Below are positions 34,916 to 44,266 of a DNA stretch of 64,000 nt, in pieces. A program made the translations under genes and the position numbers. The notes under the pieces are model-generated. The model searched no databases. It worked only from the letters and a program-made list of their open reading frames with translations, and was not told the origin of the DNA. This stretch comes from Pseudomonas sp. TH41 (GTDB lineage: Bacteria; Pseudomonadota; Gammaproteobacteria; Pseudomonadales; Pseudomonadaceae): assembly GCF_016650695.1 (NCBI RefSeq), contig NZ_JAEKFH010000003.1, positions 578,001-642,000 of the forward strand, given 5' to 3'. Numbering within the stretch: position 1 is the first letter of the stretch; every line of letters begins with the position of its first letter.

Positions 34916-36580
34916 GTGGAACGCGAATACATGGAATTCGACGTGGTCATCGTCGGTGCCGGCCCCGCTGGTCTTTCCGCTGCCTGCCGTTTGAAGCAGA
35001 AGGCCGCCGAAGCCGGTAAGGAAATCAGCGTCTGCGTGGTCGAAAAAGGCTCCGAAGTCGGTGCTCACATCCTGTCCGGTGCCGTGTTCGAACCACGCGC
35101 CCTGAACGAATTGTTCCCGGACTGGAAAGAACTCGGCGCGCCGCTGAACACGCCGGTCACTCGCGATGACATTTTCGTCCTCAAGAACGCCGACAGCGCG
35201 CAAAAAATTCCTGACCTCTTTGTGCCCAAGACCATGCACAACGAAGGCAACTACATCATCTCCCTGGGCAACCTGTGCCGCTGGCTGGCCCAGCAGGCCG
35301 AGAACCTGGGTGTAGAAATCTACCCTGGTTTCGCCGCACAGGAAGCGTTGTTCGACGAGAACGGCGTAGTTCGCGGGATCATCACCGGCGACCTGGGTGT
35401 GGACCGCGAAGGCCATCCGAAAGAAGGCCTGTACACCCCGGGCATGGAACTGCGTGGCAAATACACGCTGTTCGCCGAAGGTTGCCGCGGCCACATCGGC
35501 AAGCAGCTGATCAAGCGCTTCAACCTCGACAGCGAGGCTGACGCCCAACACTACGGCATCGGCCTGAAAGAAATCTGGGAAGTCGACCCGGCCAAGCATC
35601 AGCCAGGCCTGGTGGTGCACACCGCCGGTTGGCCGTTGGACATCATGGGCACCGAGAACACCGGTGGCTCCTTCCTCTATCACCTGGAAAACAACCAGGT
35701 TGTCGTGGGTCTGATCGTCGACTTGTCCTACAGCAACACTTACCTGTCGCCTTTCGACGAATTCCAGCGCCTCAAGCATCACCCGGTACTCAAGCAGTAC
35801 CTGGAAGGCGGCAAGCGCATCAGTTACGGCGCTCGCGCCATCTCCAAGGGCGGCCTGAACTCGCTGCCGAAAATGGTGTTCAAGGGCGGCGCGCTGATCG
35901 GTTGCGACCTCGGCACCCTGAACTTCGCCAAGATCAAAGGCAGCCACACCGCGATGAAGTCCGGCATGCTCGCCGCTGAATCGGTGGCTGATGCATTGTT
36001 CGCCGACCTGGATGGCACGCAAGAGCTGACCACCTACGTCGACGCGTTCAAGAAGAGCTGGCTCTACGACGAACTGTTCGCCAGCCGCAACTTCGGCCCG
36101 GCGATCCACAAGTTCGGCGCTATTGTCGGTGGCGGTTTCAACTGGCTCGACCAGAACATCTTCGGCGGCAAACTGCCGTTCACCTTGCATGACACCAAGC
36201 CGGATTACGCTTGCCTCAAGCTCGCGGCCGACTGCAAGAAGATCGATTACCCGAAACCGGACGGCAAGCTCAGCTTCGATAAACTGAGCTCGGTATTCAT
36301 CTCGGGGACTAACCACGAAGAAGAACAACCGTGCCACCTGAAGCTGACCGACCCAAGCATCCCGATCAGCAAAAACCTGCCGATGTACGATGAGCCTGCC
36401 CAGCGCTACTGCCCGGCCGGCGTGTACGAAGTGGTGACCAAGGAAGACGGCGAGAAGCGCTTCCAGATCAACGCCCAGAACTGCGTTCACTGCAAGACCT
36501 GCGACATCAAGGACCCTGCACAGAACATCACCTGGGTTGCACCGGAAGGTGCTGGCGGCCCGACTTACCCGAACATGTAA
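34916..36580 (+). CDS. etfD: Electron transfer flavoprotein:ubiquinone oxidoreductase
   Basis: 554 residues. FAD-binding VIVGAGPAGLSAACRLKQKA near the N-terminus, a monotopic membrane-binding middle, and a C-terminal ferredoxin-like domain with the 4Fe-4S ligands in YCPAGVYE and CVHCKTCDIKDP. Passes electrons from reduced ETF to ubiquinone in the inner membrane. I keep the GTG start at 34916 because TAGGAG lies 8 bases before it; the ATG at 34931 has no RBS. Divergent from etfBA; a terminator follows. Confidence 0.96.
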   Translation: MEREYMEFDVVIVGAGPAGLSAACRLKQKAAEAGKEISVCVVEKGSEVGAHILSGAVFEPRALNELFPDWKELGAPLNTPVTRDDIFVLKNADSAQKIPDLFVPKTMHNEGNYIISLGNLCRWLAQQAENLGVEIYPGFAAQEALFDENGVVRGIITGDLGVDREGHPKEGLYTPGMELRGKYTLFAEGCRGHIGKQLIKRFNLDSEADAQHYGIGLKEIWEVDPAKHQPGLVVHTAGWPLDIMGTENTGGSFLYHLENNQVVVGLIVDLSYSNTYLSPFDEFQRLKHHPVLKQYLEGGKRISYGARAISKGGLNSLPKMVFKGGALIGCDLGTLNFAKIKGSHTAMKSGMLAAESVADALFADLDGTQELTTYVDAFKKSWLYDELFASRNFGPAIHKFGAIVGGGFNWLDQNIFGGKLPFTLHDTKPDYACLKLAADCKKIDYPKPDGKLSFDKLSSVFISGTNHEEEQPCHLKLTDPSIPISKNLPMYDEPAQRYCPAGVYEVVTKEDGEKRFQINAQNCVHCKTCDIKDPAQNITWVAPEGAGGPTYPNM

Positions 36581-36600
36581 GTCGAGCGCCTGAACATCAA

Positions 36601-36624
36601 GGCTCCCGAAATGGGGGCCTTTTT
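36601..36624 (+). terminator. Terminator of the ETF-QO gene
   Basis: Stem GGCTCCC (36601-36607) with GGGGGCC (36613-36619), then five T. Confidence 0.88.
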
Positions 36625-36651
36625 GTTGCCCGAGATTTGTGCACCACCGCC

Positions 36652-36741
36652 CCCTGTAGGAGCGAGCTTGCTCGCGATGGAGTGTCAGTCGACATCTGCG
36701 TTGAATGACACACCATCGCGAGCAAGCTCGCTCCTACAGGG
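36652..36741. repeat. REPIN (TGTAGGAGCGAGC type)
   Basis: Perfect 29-base arms 36652-36680 and 36713-36741 with a 32-base spacer, between convergent ETF-QO and AraC-family genes. The right arm ends 6 bases before the regulator's stop. Confidence 0.95.
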
Positions 36742-36746
36742 AATCA

Positions 36747-37637
36747 TCAGGCCGCTCGCTCGTCGCCAGGGTTACGCTCGAAGTAGCGCTTGTACTCCCG
36801 ACTGAACTGCGACGTACTCTGATACCCCACCCGATGCGCAACTTGCGCCACACCCAAACCTTCAGCGAGCAACAACTGCTGCGCCTTGAGCAAACGCAAG
36901 CGCTTCAAGTACTGCACCGGCGACAACAAGGTGCTGCGCTTGAAATGCTCATGAAAGGTCGACGCACTCATGTTTGCGCAACTGGCCAGCGTCTCTACGT
37001 TCAACGGTTCAGTGAAATGCCCGTGCAGATAGTTGAGCGAAGCCGCAATCCGGGCGAACTGTCCCTGCTGCTCCACCAATGCCCGCAACACATCGGCCTG
37101 CGGTCCCCGCAACGCGACAAACAACAATTCTCGCAACCGCGCCTGGCCCATGATCTGGCATTCCAGCGGATCGTGCAGACAGCGCAACAACCGTTCCACA
37201 CAACCGCGCATGGCGTCATCGAGCACTGCCGAGGTCATGGACTCCGGCGTCTGAGCAGGAATATTGCGCCCCGGCACCAGCCCCATGGCCAACACCAACT
37301 CTCCGAGCAACACCCGATCGATGGCGATGGAAACCCCGAGCATCGGCCCATCCGGCGCCGAAAACGTTTCGCACTCAAACGGCACAGGCAATGCCTGAAT
37401 CAAATAATGCCCGGCGCCGTACTCCAGCGTACGCGGCCCCAGATACGCCAGTTTGCTGCCCTGGGCGATGATCACCAGGCTAGGTTCGTAAATCTGCGGA
37501 CCACGAGCCACATCGCAGCTGGCTCGCAAAACCTGCACACCCGGCAACGCTGTCGGGACGAAACCGTCACGGATCGCCAACGGCTGAATCAGCGAAACCA
37601 GCGTGGCATTGGCATCGAGATGACGGGTCAACAACAT
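36747..37637 (-). CDS. AraC family transcriptional regulator
   Basis: 296 residues: N-terminal AraC_N-type (PF06719-like) domain (YEPSLVIIAQGSKLAYLG, GHYLIQALPVPFECET) and two C-terminal helix-turn-helices (VETLASCANMSASTFHEHFK; VAQVAHRVGYQSTSQFSREY). This arrangement with a divergent alcohol dehydrogenase/reductase gene is common, and the regulator probably responds to an aldehyde or alcohol and activates that gene (inference). About 190 bases separate the two starts. Confidence 0.9.
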   Translation of the reverse strand: MLLTRHLDANATLVSLIQPLAIRDGFVPTALPGVQVLRASCDVARGPQIYEPSLVIIAQGSKLAYLGPRTLEYGAGHYLIQALPVPFECETFSAPDGPMLGVSIAIDRVLLGELVLAMGLVPGRNIPAQTPESMTSAVLDDAMRGCVERLLRCLHDPLECQIMGQARLRELLFVALRGPQADVLRALVEQQGQFARIAASLNYLHGHFTEPLNVETLASCANMSASTFHEHFKRSTLLSPVQYLKRLRLLKAQQLLLAEGLGVAQVAHRVGYQSTSQFSREYKRYFERNPGDERAA

Positions 37638-37828
37638 GGGAGCTCTTCACAAAAAAAGTCGCGGAAAAAGGGATGAAAGCATCATCGCAGGTCTGATCGT
37701 CATTGCGTCCAATCGAAAGCCGATGCCGGAGGATTAGGCATGACACCCGGAGGAATCGCCATGGCCGGTAGCAGGTGCGGCGCCCAAAATGCGCCGACTC
37801 ACTTGTCACTGCTTTTGCGAGGTTCATC

Positions 37829-38881
37829 ATGTACACCGCCATCGGTTATGCCGCCCAGTCGGCCACCACTCCCCTCGCCCCCGTGAAATTCGAACGCCGC
37901 AGCCCGCGCGCCGACGACGTTGCCATCGACATTCTGTACTGCGGCGTCTGCCATTCCGACATCCATCAGGCACGCAACGAGTGGGGCATTGCCGTTTACC
38001 CGCTGATGCCCGGTCATGAGATCGTCGGAAAAGTGACCGCCATTGGTGCGAATGTCACCAAGCACAAAGTTGGCGATGTGGTCGGTGTCGGCTGCATGGT
38101 CGACTCCTGCCGCAGCTGCGAAGCCTGCCAGTCGAACCTCGAGCAATACTGCCTCGAAGGCCCGACCATGACGTACGCCACCCCGGACCGCGTCGATGGC
38201 AGCAACACCATGGGCGGCTACTCCGACAGCATCGTGGTCAGCGAGCACTTCGTGGTGCGCATCCCGGAAAAACTCGACCTGGCCAGCGCCGCGCCGATCC
38301 TGTGCGCGGGCATCACCACCTATTCGCCGCTCAAGCATTACGGCGTGAAGGCTGGCGACAAGGTCGGGATTCTCGGCATGGGCGGCCTCGGCCACATGGG
38401 CATCAAGTTCGCCAAGGCGATGGGCGCCGAAGTGACGCTGTTCACCCGCTCGGCGAGCAAGGCTGAAGAAGGCCGTCGTCAGGGGGCGGACCACGTAATC
38501 GTGTCCACCGATGCCGAGCAAATGAAAGCTGCGGCCGGCCATTTCGATTTCCTGCTGGACACCATTCCAGTGCAGCACGATCTCAATCCCTACCTCGATA
38601 CGCTGCGCTTCGACGGAGTGCACATTCTGGTGGGCTTGATCGAACCGGTCGATCCACCGGTCCACGCCGCCAAACTGGTGTTGGGGCGTCGCGTGCTGGC
38701 CGGCTCGCTGATCGGAGGCATCGCAGAGACCCAGGAAGTGCTGGATTTCTGCGCCGAGCACACCATCACCTGCGACATCGAAATGCTCGACATCCGTCAG
38801 ATCAACGAGGCTTACACCCGCATGATCGCGGGCGACGTGAAGTACCGCTTCGTTATCGATATGGCAACGCTGAAGGTTTAA
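37829..38881 (+). CDS. Zinc-dependent NAD(P) alcohol dehydrogenase (cinnamyl-alcohol/YahK type)
   Basis: 350 residues. Catalytic zinc motif CGVCHSD (38-44) and GHE, structural zinc cysteines in CRSCEACQSNLEQYC, and Rossmann motif GMGGLGHMGIKFA. The family reduces a broad range of aldehydes with NADPH. The ATG at 37829 has GAGG 6 bases upstream. Its stop codon overlaps that of the convergent IclR gene (TTTAA shared, 38878-38881). Likely controlled by the divergent AraC-type regulator. Confidence 0.92.
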   Translation: MYTAIGYAAQSATTPLAPVKFERRSPRADDVAIDILYCGVCHSDIHQARNEWGIAVYPLMPGHEIVGKVTAIGANVTKHKVGDVVGVGCMVDSCRSCEACQSNLEQYCLEGPTMTYATPDRVDGSNTMGGYSDSIVVSEHFVVRIPEKLDLASAAPILCAGITTYSPLKHYGVKAGDKVGILGMGGLGHMGIKFAKAMGAEVTLFTRSASKAEEGRRQGADHVIVSTDAEQMKAAAGHFDFLLDTIPVQHDLNPYLDTLRFDGVHILVGLIEPVDPPVHAAKLVLGRRVLAGSLIGGIAETQEVLDFCAEHTITCDIEMLDIRQINEAYTRMIAGDVKYRFVIDMATLKV

Positions 38882-39681
38882 ACCTTCGCACCGAGCTCCG
38901 CCGAGAGCCGTGCTGTGACCCCTTTGATCAGGGGAATCAGCTCGGCCATTTTTTCCAGTGGCATATAAGGCACGGTGCTGGCGATGCTGATGCCGGCAAC
39001 GATGCGCTTGCTGGCATCACGAATGGGCGCCGCCACACAGCGGATCGACGGTTCGTTGTCTTCCAGGTCGAAGGCGTAACCACCCGCCACGTACTCGACC
39101 ATGCGCTGCTGGAACTGCTCCCAGGACTGCTCCGGGTGCTGCGGCCAGAATAGATTTTTCCCACCCGCTGGCAGGCTGACTTCGTACAGCCGCTGCCACT
39201 CTTGCGGCGTGTCATCGAGCATCAATGCCTTGCCGATCCCGGTGCGCGCCAATGGCATGCGATGACCGACCCGCGAACGCATTTCCGGGCCATTGCGCCC
39301 CGGATTCTTGTGCAGGTACAGCACTTCGTCGCCTTCACGGATCGCCAGGTGAATGGTGTCGCCGGTCAATGCCGACAACTCATCCAGGTAGGGCCCGGCA
39401 AGAGTCACCAGCGGCAACTCTTCGCGCGCCTGGAAACCCAGCTCGATCAGCTTCGGCCCCAACAAATAACCGACTTGCGGCACCACACGCAGATAACGCT
39501 CGTCCACCAGGCAACTGGCCAGACGATGCGTGGTGCTACGCGTCGTGCCGATCAGCCGGGCGATTTCCTTGAGATCGCGGGCGCCACTGGCCACGGCCTG
39601 AACCACACCCAAACCACGAAGCAGTGTCTGGGTACCGGTCGGCGCGGCGTCCTTGGCGTTTTTTGGGGCGTCTTCCTGCAT
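38878..39681 (-). CDS. IclR family regulator, probably of galactonate catabolism
   Basis: 267 residues with an N-terminal winged helix (LKEIARLIGTTRSTTHRLASCLV, residues ~38-60, cited as two adjoining parts) and an IclR effector-binding domain (GDTIHLAIREGDEVLYL; RTGIGKALM; FDLEDNEPSIRCVAAPIRD). It is the last gene of the dgoK-dgoA-dgoD-transporter unit, 60 bases after the transporter. In E. coli the galactonate regulator DgoR is GntR-type, so this is a different regulator family serving the same pathway. Candidate operator: the palindrome at 44135-44153. Confidence 0.9.
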   Translation of the reverse strand: MQEDAPKNAKDAAPTGTQTLLRGLGVVQAVASGARDLKEIARLIGTTRSTTHRLASCLVDERYLRVVPQVGYLLGPKLIELGFQAREELPLVTLAGPYLDELSALTGDTIHLAIREGDEVLYLHKNPGRNGPEMRSRVGHRMPLARTGIGKALMLDDTPQEWQRLYEVSLPAGGKNLFWPQHPEQSWEQFQQRMVEYVAGGYAFDLEDNEPSIRCVAAPIRDASKRIVAGISIASTVPYMPLEKMAELIPLIKGVTARLSAELGAKV

Positions 39682-39741
39682 ATCCAGCCTTTACCGTTGA
39701 GCGAGTGAACGGGCGGCATTATGGTCGCCCGACCGCTGCGA

Positions 39742-41052
39742 CTACAACTTGATACGCTCGACCTTCCCGACCAGCAGCACGTAGGAAAGTGCACCGATCA
39801 ACGCCAGCACCGCGATATAGGTGATTGCTGGCGCAAACGAATCACCGGTGGCCAGGAAACCGATAACGATCGGCGTGGTAATGGCCGACAGATTGCCGAT
39901 GAAATTGAATACCCCGCCGGTCAACCCGAGCAGTCGTGCCGGCGCCAGCGTTGACACCAGCGACCAGGTGATCGAGGCCAGTCCGTTGCCGAAGAACGCC
40001 AACGCGAGGAAAGCAATCACCAGCGGTGTCGACTCGACGAAGTTGGCGCCGATAATCGAGGTGGAAATCAGCAAGCCGCCAATGATCGGCAACTTGCGGG
40101 CGAAACCCACCGTGTAACCGCGACGGATCAAGAAGTCTGAAAAGAACCCGGAACAGAGCACGCCGACGAAGGCGGCAAGAAACGGCAGCGAAGCCAACAA
40201 ACCGGACTTGATGAAGTCCATGCCGCGATATTTCACCAGGTAGGTCGGGAACCACGTCAGAAAAAACCACAGCGTCGAATTGAGGCAAAACTGGCCGAGG
40301 TAAATACCCCACAGCTTGCGTTTGCTCAGAACAATCCCGAGGTCGGTCCAGCTGAATTTGGCTTTGACCCTGGCTTGTTCAGCCTGGATATCCACCAACC
40401 CGCCGCCCTCGCGGATCAAATCGATTTCGGCGTCGTTGGCGCCGTTGAAATCTCGTGGTTCGCGATACACCGCGTACCAGATCACCGCCCAGAGAATGCC
40501 CACCACACCGGTACTGACGAACACCATGTGCCAGCCATATTGATGCTGCAGCCAGGCCAATACCGGTGTCAGGAACGCCAGACCCACAAACTGCCCGGAG
40601 GTATAGAAACCGATTGCCGTGGCGCGTTCGCGCTCGGGAAACCAGGTGGTGACCACGCGGCTGTTGATCGGGTATGCCGGTGCTTCAAGGGCACCGACGG
40701 CCATACGCAAGACGAACAGTGCGATGAAACTGGCCGCAAAACCGAGCATCACCGTGGCGACCGACCACAGCAGTAAGGCAACGCTGTAAAGGATGCGCGG
40801 CGGAACCCGATCCACCAGCCAGCCGCCGGGGATCTGCATGGCGGCGTAGGTCCAGCCAAACGCCGAAAAGATCAGCCCGACGTGAATCGGATCGATACCC
40901 AGCTCGCTGGTCAGCGCCGGTGCCGCGATCGACAGGTTGCTGCGGTCCAGATAGTTGATCACCACGGTGATAAACAGCAGGACCATGATGAAAAAACGCT
41001 TGCGACTGGGCGTCACCAACGACGCCTGCCCGGTGAGGGTTTGCGGTTGCAT
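39742..41052 (-). CDS. MFS sugar-acid transporter (DgoT/ACS family)
   Basis: 436 residues and twelve predicted helices of the anion:cation symporter family (FIMVLLFITVVINYLDRSNL; FSAFGWTYAAMQIPGGWLVD; PAYPINSRVVTTWFPERERA). Position between dgoD and the IclR gene supports D-galactonate/H+ symport. A REPIN and 174 bases separate it from dgoD, so it may also have its own promoter. The C-terminus is short and basic. Confidence 0.9.
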   Translation of the reverse strand: MQPQTLTGQASLVTPSRKRFFIMVLLFITVVINYLDRSNLSIAAPALTSELGIDPIHVGLIFSAFGWTYAAMQIPGGWLVDRVPPRILYSVALLLWSVATVMLGFAASFIALFVLRMAVGALEAPAYPINSRVVTTWFPERERATAIGFYTSGQFVGLAFLTPVLAWLQHQYGWHMVFVSTGVVGILWAVIWYAVYREPRDFNGANDAEIDLIREGGGLVDIQAEQARVKAKFSWTDLGIVLSKRKLWGIYLGQFCLNSTLWFFLTWFPTYLVKYRGMDFIKSGLLASLPFLAAFVGVLCSGFFSDFLIRRGYTVGFARKLPIIGGLLISTSIIGANFVESTPLVIAFLALAFFGNGLASITWSLVSTLAPARLLGLTGGVFNFIGNLSAITTPIVIGFLATGDSFAPAITYIAVLALIGALSYVLLVGKVERIKL

Positions 41053-41109
41053 GGGGAGTGCCTCTTCTTATGTTTATTGAGGTCGAATTGAAGGCTTGCA
41101 CTGCACCCT

Positions 41110-41199
41110 TGTGGGAGCGAGCTTGCTCGCGATGGCGGCTGTTCATCCAACAATGATGTCGACTGACACACCGCTATCGCGAGCAGGCTCGCTCCCACA
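41110..41199. repeat. REPIN within the dgo operon
   Basis: Arms 41110-41133 and 41176-41199 (TGTGGGAGCGAGC type, one mismatch) between dgoD and the transporter gene. Confidence 0.9.
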
Positions 41200-41226
41200 G
41201 GGGATGGGGGGTGAATCAGAGATCGA

Positions 41227-42375
41227 TCACCACTCGGCAAAACTGCCATCGGCATGGCGCCAGATCGGGTTGCGCCAGCGATGGCCGACCGCCGCGCGTT
41301 CGATGACGTATTCCTCGTTGATCTCGATTCCCAACCCTGGGCCATTCGGGATTTTCACGAAGCCTTTGTCGTAGTCGAACACCCGTGGGTCCTTGACGTA
41401 ATCCAGCAGGTCGTTGCTCTCGTTGTAGTGGATGCCCAGGCTCTGTTCCTGGATAAACGCGTTGTAGCAAACCGCGTCCAGTTGCAGGCACGCCGCCAGT
41501 GCAATCGGGCCCAACGGGCAATGCAGCGCCAACGCCACGTCGTAAGCTTCGGCCATGTTGGCGATCTTGCGGGTTTCGGTGATACCGCCAGCGTGCGACG
41601 CGTCGGGCTGAATGATGTCGACGTAACCTTCGCTGAGCACGCGCTTGAAATCCCAGCGCGAGAACAGGCGCTCGCCGAGGGCAATCGGCGTGCTGGTCAG
41701 CGGCGCCAGCTCCTTCAGCGCTTCGTAGTTTTCGCTGAGCACCGGTTCTTCGATGAACATCAGTTTGTACGGGTCGAGTTCCTTCATCAGCACTTTGGCC
41801 ATCGGCTTGTGCACCCGACCATGGAAGTCCACGCCGATGCCGACGTTCGGGCCCACGGCATCACGCACGGCCGCGACGTTGGCCAGCGCCAGGTCGACTT
41901 TCTCGAAGGAATCGAGAAACTGCAGCTCCTCGGTGCCATTCATTTTCACCGCCGTAAAACCACGCTCGACCGCTTCTTTCGCAGCACGCGCGGTGTCCGC
42001 CGGCCGGTCGCCGCCGATCCACGAATACACGCGAATCTTGTCGCGCACCTGGCCACCGAGCAAATCGCTGACCGACACCCCCAAGGCCTTGCCCTTGATG
42101 TCCCACAACGCCTGATCGATACCGGCCAGCGCGCTCATGTGGATTGCGCCGCCACGGTAGAAGCCGCCGCGGTAGAGCACGGTCCAGATGTCTTCGATGT
42201 TGCGTGGGTCTTTGCCGATCAGGTAGTCGGACAATTCTTCGACGGCAGCCGCCACGGTGTGGGCGCGACCTTCGACCACGGGCTCGCCCCAACCGGTCAC
42301 GCCCTCGTCGGTTTCAATCTTGAGGAAGCACCAACGCGGGGGAACGATGAAGGTGGTCAGTTTGGTGATTTTCAT
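41227..42375 (-). CDS. dgoD: D-galactonate dehydratase
   Basis: 382 residues, the exact E. coli DgoD length, of the enolase superfamily. It removes water from D-galactonate to give 2-keto-3-deoxygalactonate. Visible active-site segments: [11 protein letters not shown] (Asp ligand and catalytic His), [15 protein letters not shown] (Glu ligand), [10 protein letters not shown] (third Glu) and [15 protein letters not shown]. The start at 42375 replaces a 13-residue longer frame. It follows dgoA by 45 bases. Confidence 0.96.
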   Translation of the reverse strand: MKITKLTTFIVPPRWCFLKIETDEGVTGWGEPVVEGRAHTVAAAVEELSDYLIGKDPRNIEDIWTVLYRGGFYRGGAIHMSALAGIDQALWDIKGKALGVSVSDLLGGQVRDKIRVYSWIGGDRPADTARAAKEAVERGFTAVKMNGTEELQFLDSFEKVDLALANVAAVRDAVGPNVGIGVDFHGRVHKPMAKVLMKELDPYKLMFIEEPVLSENYEALKELAPLTSTPIALGERLFSRWDFKRVLSEGYVDIIQPDASHAGGITETRKIANMAEAYDVALALHCPLGPIALAACLQLDAVCYNAFIQEQSLGIHYNESNDLLDYVKDPRVFDYDKGFVKIPNGPGLGIEINEEYVIERAAVGHRWRNPIWRHADGSFAEW

Positions 42376-42420
42376 CTTTGTCTCTCTTATTGGATGCAGC
42401 GCGCTCGGCGCCAAAAAGTC

Positions 42421-43041
42421 TTAACGCAGAGCATTCCATGCAGCGACATACGCCTTGGCGTTCACGGCCACGTCTTGCGGGCTCATGCCCGGTTTGAACA
42501 ACCCGGAACCCAGGCCGAAGCCTTTGACACCCGCATCGATAAACACCTGCATGTTGTCCGGCGTGATCCCCCCGACCGGCACCAGCACGGTTCCTGCCGG
42601 CAACACCGCGAGCCAGGCTTTCACAACGGCCGGCCCCATCTGCTCGGCGGGAAACAGCTTCAGCACATCCGCGCCTTCGGCCAACGCGGCGAACGCCTCG
42701 GTCGGCGTCGCGACACCCGGCGACAGGAACAACCCTGCGGCCTTCGCCGCGCGCAACACCTTGGCATCGCTATGCGGCATGACAATCACCTGCCCACCCG
42801 CCGCTTTCACCTGCTCGACCTGTTCCGGCGTCAGCACCGTGCCCGCGCCGATCAGGCAATCGACGGGCAAGGTACTGCGCAGGATGCGGATACTTTCGTA
42901 CGGCTCTGGGGAATTGAGCGGCACCTCGATGACGCGAAATCCGGCGGCGTAAAGGACGTCGCCAATGGCGGCCGCTTCTTGCGGGCGCAGGCCGCGCAGG
43001 ATCGCGATCAGTCCGTTTTGCGCCAGTGCTTGCTTGAGCAT
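42421..43041 (-). CDS. dgoA: 2-dehydro-3-deoxy-6-phosphogalactonate aldolase
   Basis: 206 residues of the class I KDPG/KDPGal aldolase family: RVIEVPLNSPEP, GAGTVLTPEQV and the Schiff-base Lys in DVLKLFPAEQMGP. Splits the phosphorylated sugar acid into pyruvate and glyceraldehyde 3-phosphate. In E. coli dgoA was once thought fused to dgoD; here they are separate. It lies 19 bases after dgoK. Confidence 0.94.
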   Translation of the reverse strand: MLKQALAQNGLIAILRGLRPQEAAAIGDVLYAAGFRVIEVPLNSPEPYESIRILRSTLPVDCLIGAGTVLTPEQVEQVKAAGGQVIVMPHSDAKVLRAAKAAGLFLSPGVATPTEAFAALAEGADVLKLFPAEQMGPAVVKAWLAVLPAGTVLVPVGGITPDNMQVFIDAGVKGFGLGSGLFKPGMSPQDVAVNAKAYVAAWNALR

Positions 43042-43060
43042 GTCAGACCTCCAGTCGGGT

Positions 43061-44053
43061 TTAACGGGATGGGGTTTGTGTGATCAGTCCGGCGGCGACA
43101 GCCAACTGCCACAACCCGCGTTCGGTGGCTTGTTCGGCCAGCGTCACCCGAGCAAAACCGCAGGCATCGAGGGCCCGGCTGTAGCGGGCGCAGAGTTGGG
43201 AGTTACCGATGAGGACGATTGAAGGCAGATGAACGCTGTTGCGCCGATGCCTCAAAACACTGGCCAGCGCCGACAGCTCATGGCCGATCAGTAGACCGGA
43301 CAGATAATCCGGTTGAGCCGTGGCGCTCAGTTCGCCGGTCAGCCCCAAACTGCGGGCACTGAACAGCGTCGACAGCGGACCGATCTCGCCGTCCGTGGAC
43401 AAGGCCACCTGCACGCCACGATCAAAAGCCTCGCCATCAAACGACGCCCCGCGCTGTTGGGTGCGCCCGAGAATGCTGTGTTCACTGAGCACGGCGAACA
43501 CTTCGCCGGTCATGAACGTATCGAAATGCACGATGCAGCCATCGGCCACTTCCACCCATTTCGAATGACTGCCCGGCAGCCCGATCAACAGATCAGCGCT
43601 CGCCCCGTTCAGCAGATTCTGTAGCACGCCGAGGACCTGGGTTTCTTCGCCACGCATCACATTCGGCAGACGCGAACGCTGAATCACACCCGGCACGATA
43701 TGCACATCGACACCGCGCAGACTGCGCACGGTTTGTAAGGACATTCCGAGGTTAGCGACGTTCGCCGGTGTGTCGCGGTAAGCCGCTTCGCGCCAGCCCT
43801 GCGCGCTGCCAACCATGCCACAGGCAATCACCGGCAAATCCGGTTGCGCGTCGAGCCAGTCACCGCAGGCCTCATCGAACGCCAGTTCAAAACCGTCAGC
43901 GCATTCCCGACCGGCGATGACTCGCGGCGTGCGCGGCAACTGCATGATCCCCGACGACAGCGAACGCTGTTCGAGTACCTGGCCACCCGCGGCAAGTTTG
44001 TAAGCACGTAATGAGGTTGTCCCCCAATCGAGCGCGATCAATTGCGCCAGCAT
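43061..44053 (-). CDS. dgoK: 2-dehydro-3-deoxygalactonokinase
   Basis: 330 residues of the DgoK family, with ATP-binding IALDWGTTSLRAYKL at the N-terminus and LLIGLPGSHSKWVEV in the middle. Phosphorylates 2-keto-3-deoxygalactonate at C6. The ATG at 44053 is preceded by AGGTGAAGCG. It is the first gene of the operon, so transcription should begin in 44054-44158, where a palindrome lies at 44135-44153. Confidence 0.95.
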   Translation of the reverse strand: MLAQLIALDWGTTSLRAYKLAAGGQVLEQRSLSSGIMQLPRTPRVIAGRECADGFELAFDEACGDWLDAQPDLPVIACGMVGSAQGWREAAYRDTPANVANLGMSLQTVRSLRGVDVHIVPGVIQRSRLPNVMRGEETQVLGVLQNLLNGASADLLIGLPGSHSKWVEVADGCIVHFDTFMTGEVFAVLSEHSILGRTQQRGASFDGEAFDRGVQVALSTDGEIGPLSTLFSARSLGLTGELSATAQPDYLSGLLIGHELSALASVLRHRRNSVHLPSIVLIGNSQLCARYSRALDACGFARVTLAEQATERGLWQLAVAAGLITQTPSR

Positions 44054-44134
44054 CGCTTCACCTGTTTTGTTGATGGGCAGTGAGTGAGCTGGACTATAAA
44101 CCCGGACGCGGTAAAATCTCAATATATAAATATC

Positions 44135-44153
44135 TATCCCATATTTTGGGATA
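44135..44153. promoter_or_regulatory. Palindromic candidate operator upstream of dgoK
   Basis: TATCCCA-TATTT-TGGGATA, perfect 7-base arms with a 5-base centre, about 82 bases upstream of the dgoK start, in an A/T-rich stretch between the operon and a REPIN. IclR-family proteins commonly bind short palindromes of this size, so this is the best candidate site for the operon's own regulator. Confidence 0.55.
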
Positions 44154-44158
44154 CAGTC

Positions 44159-44260
44159 AAAAGATCGCAGCCTTCGGCAGCTCCTACAGATTCGGTGAAC
44201 GCCGCAATATCGCGGTCGAACACAAACCCGTGTAGGAGCTGCCGAAGGCTGCGATCTTTT
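44159..44260. repeat. REPIN (GATCGCAGCC type)
   Basis: Perfect 30-base arms 44159-44188 and 44231-44260 with a 42-base spacer, between the dgo operon promoter region and the GNAT gene end. Confidence 0.95.
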
Positions 44261-44266
44261 AAGGGT

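Noticed and set aside
34850..36490. 546-codon open frame on the minus strand
   Set aside because: Antisense to the ETF-QO gene, whose FAD and 4Fe-4S motifs are intact.
41254..43083. 609-codon open frame on the plus strand
   Set aside because: Antisense to dgoD and dgoA; composition is His/Arg/Gln-rich as expected of a shadow frame.
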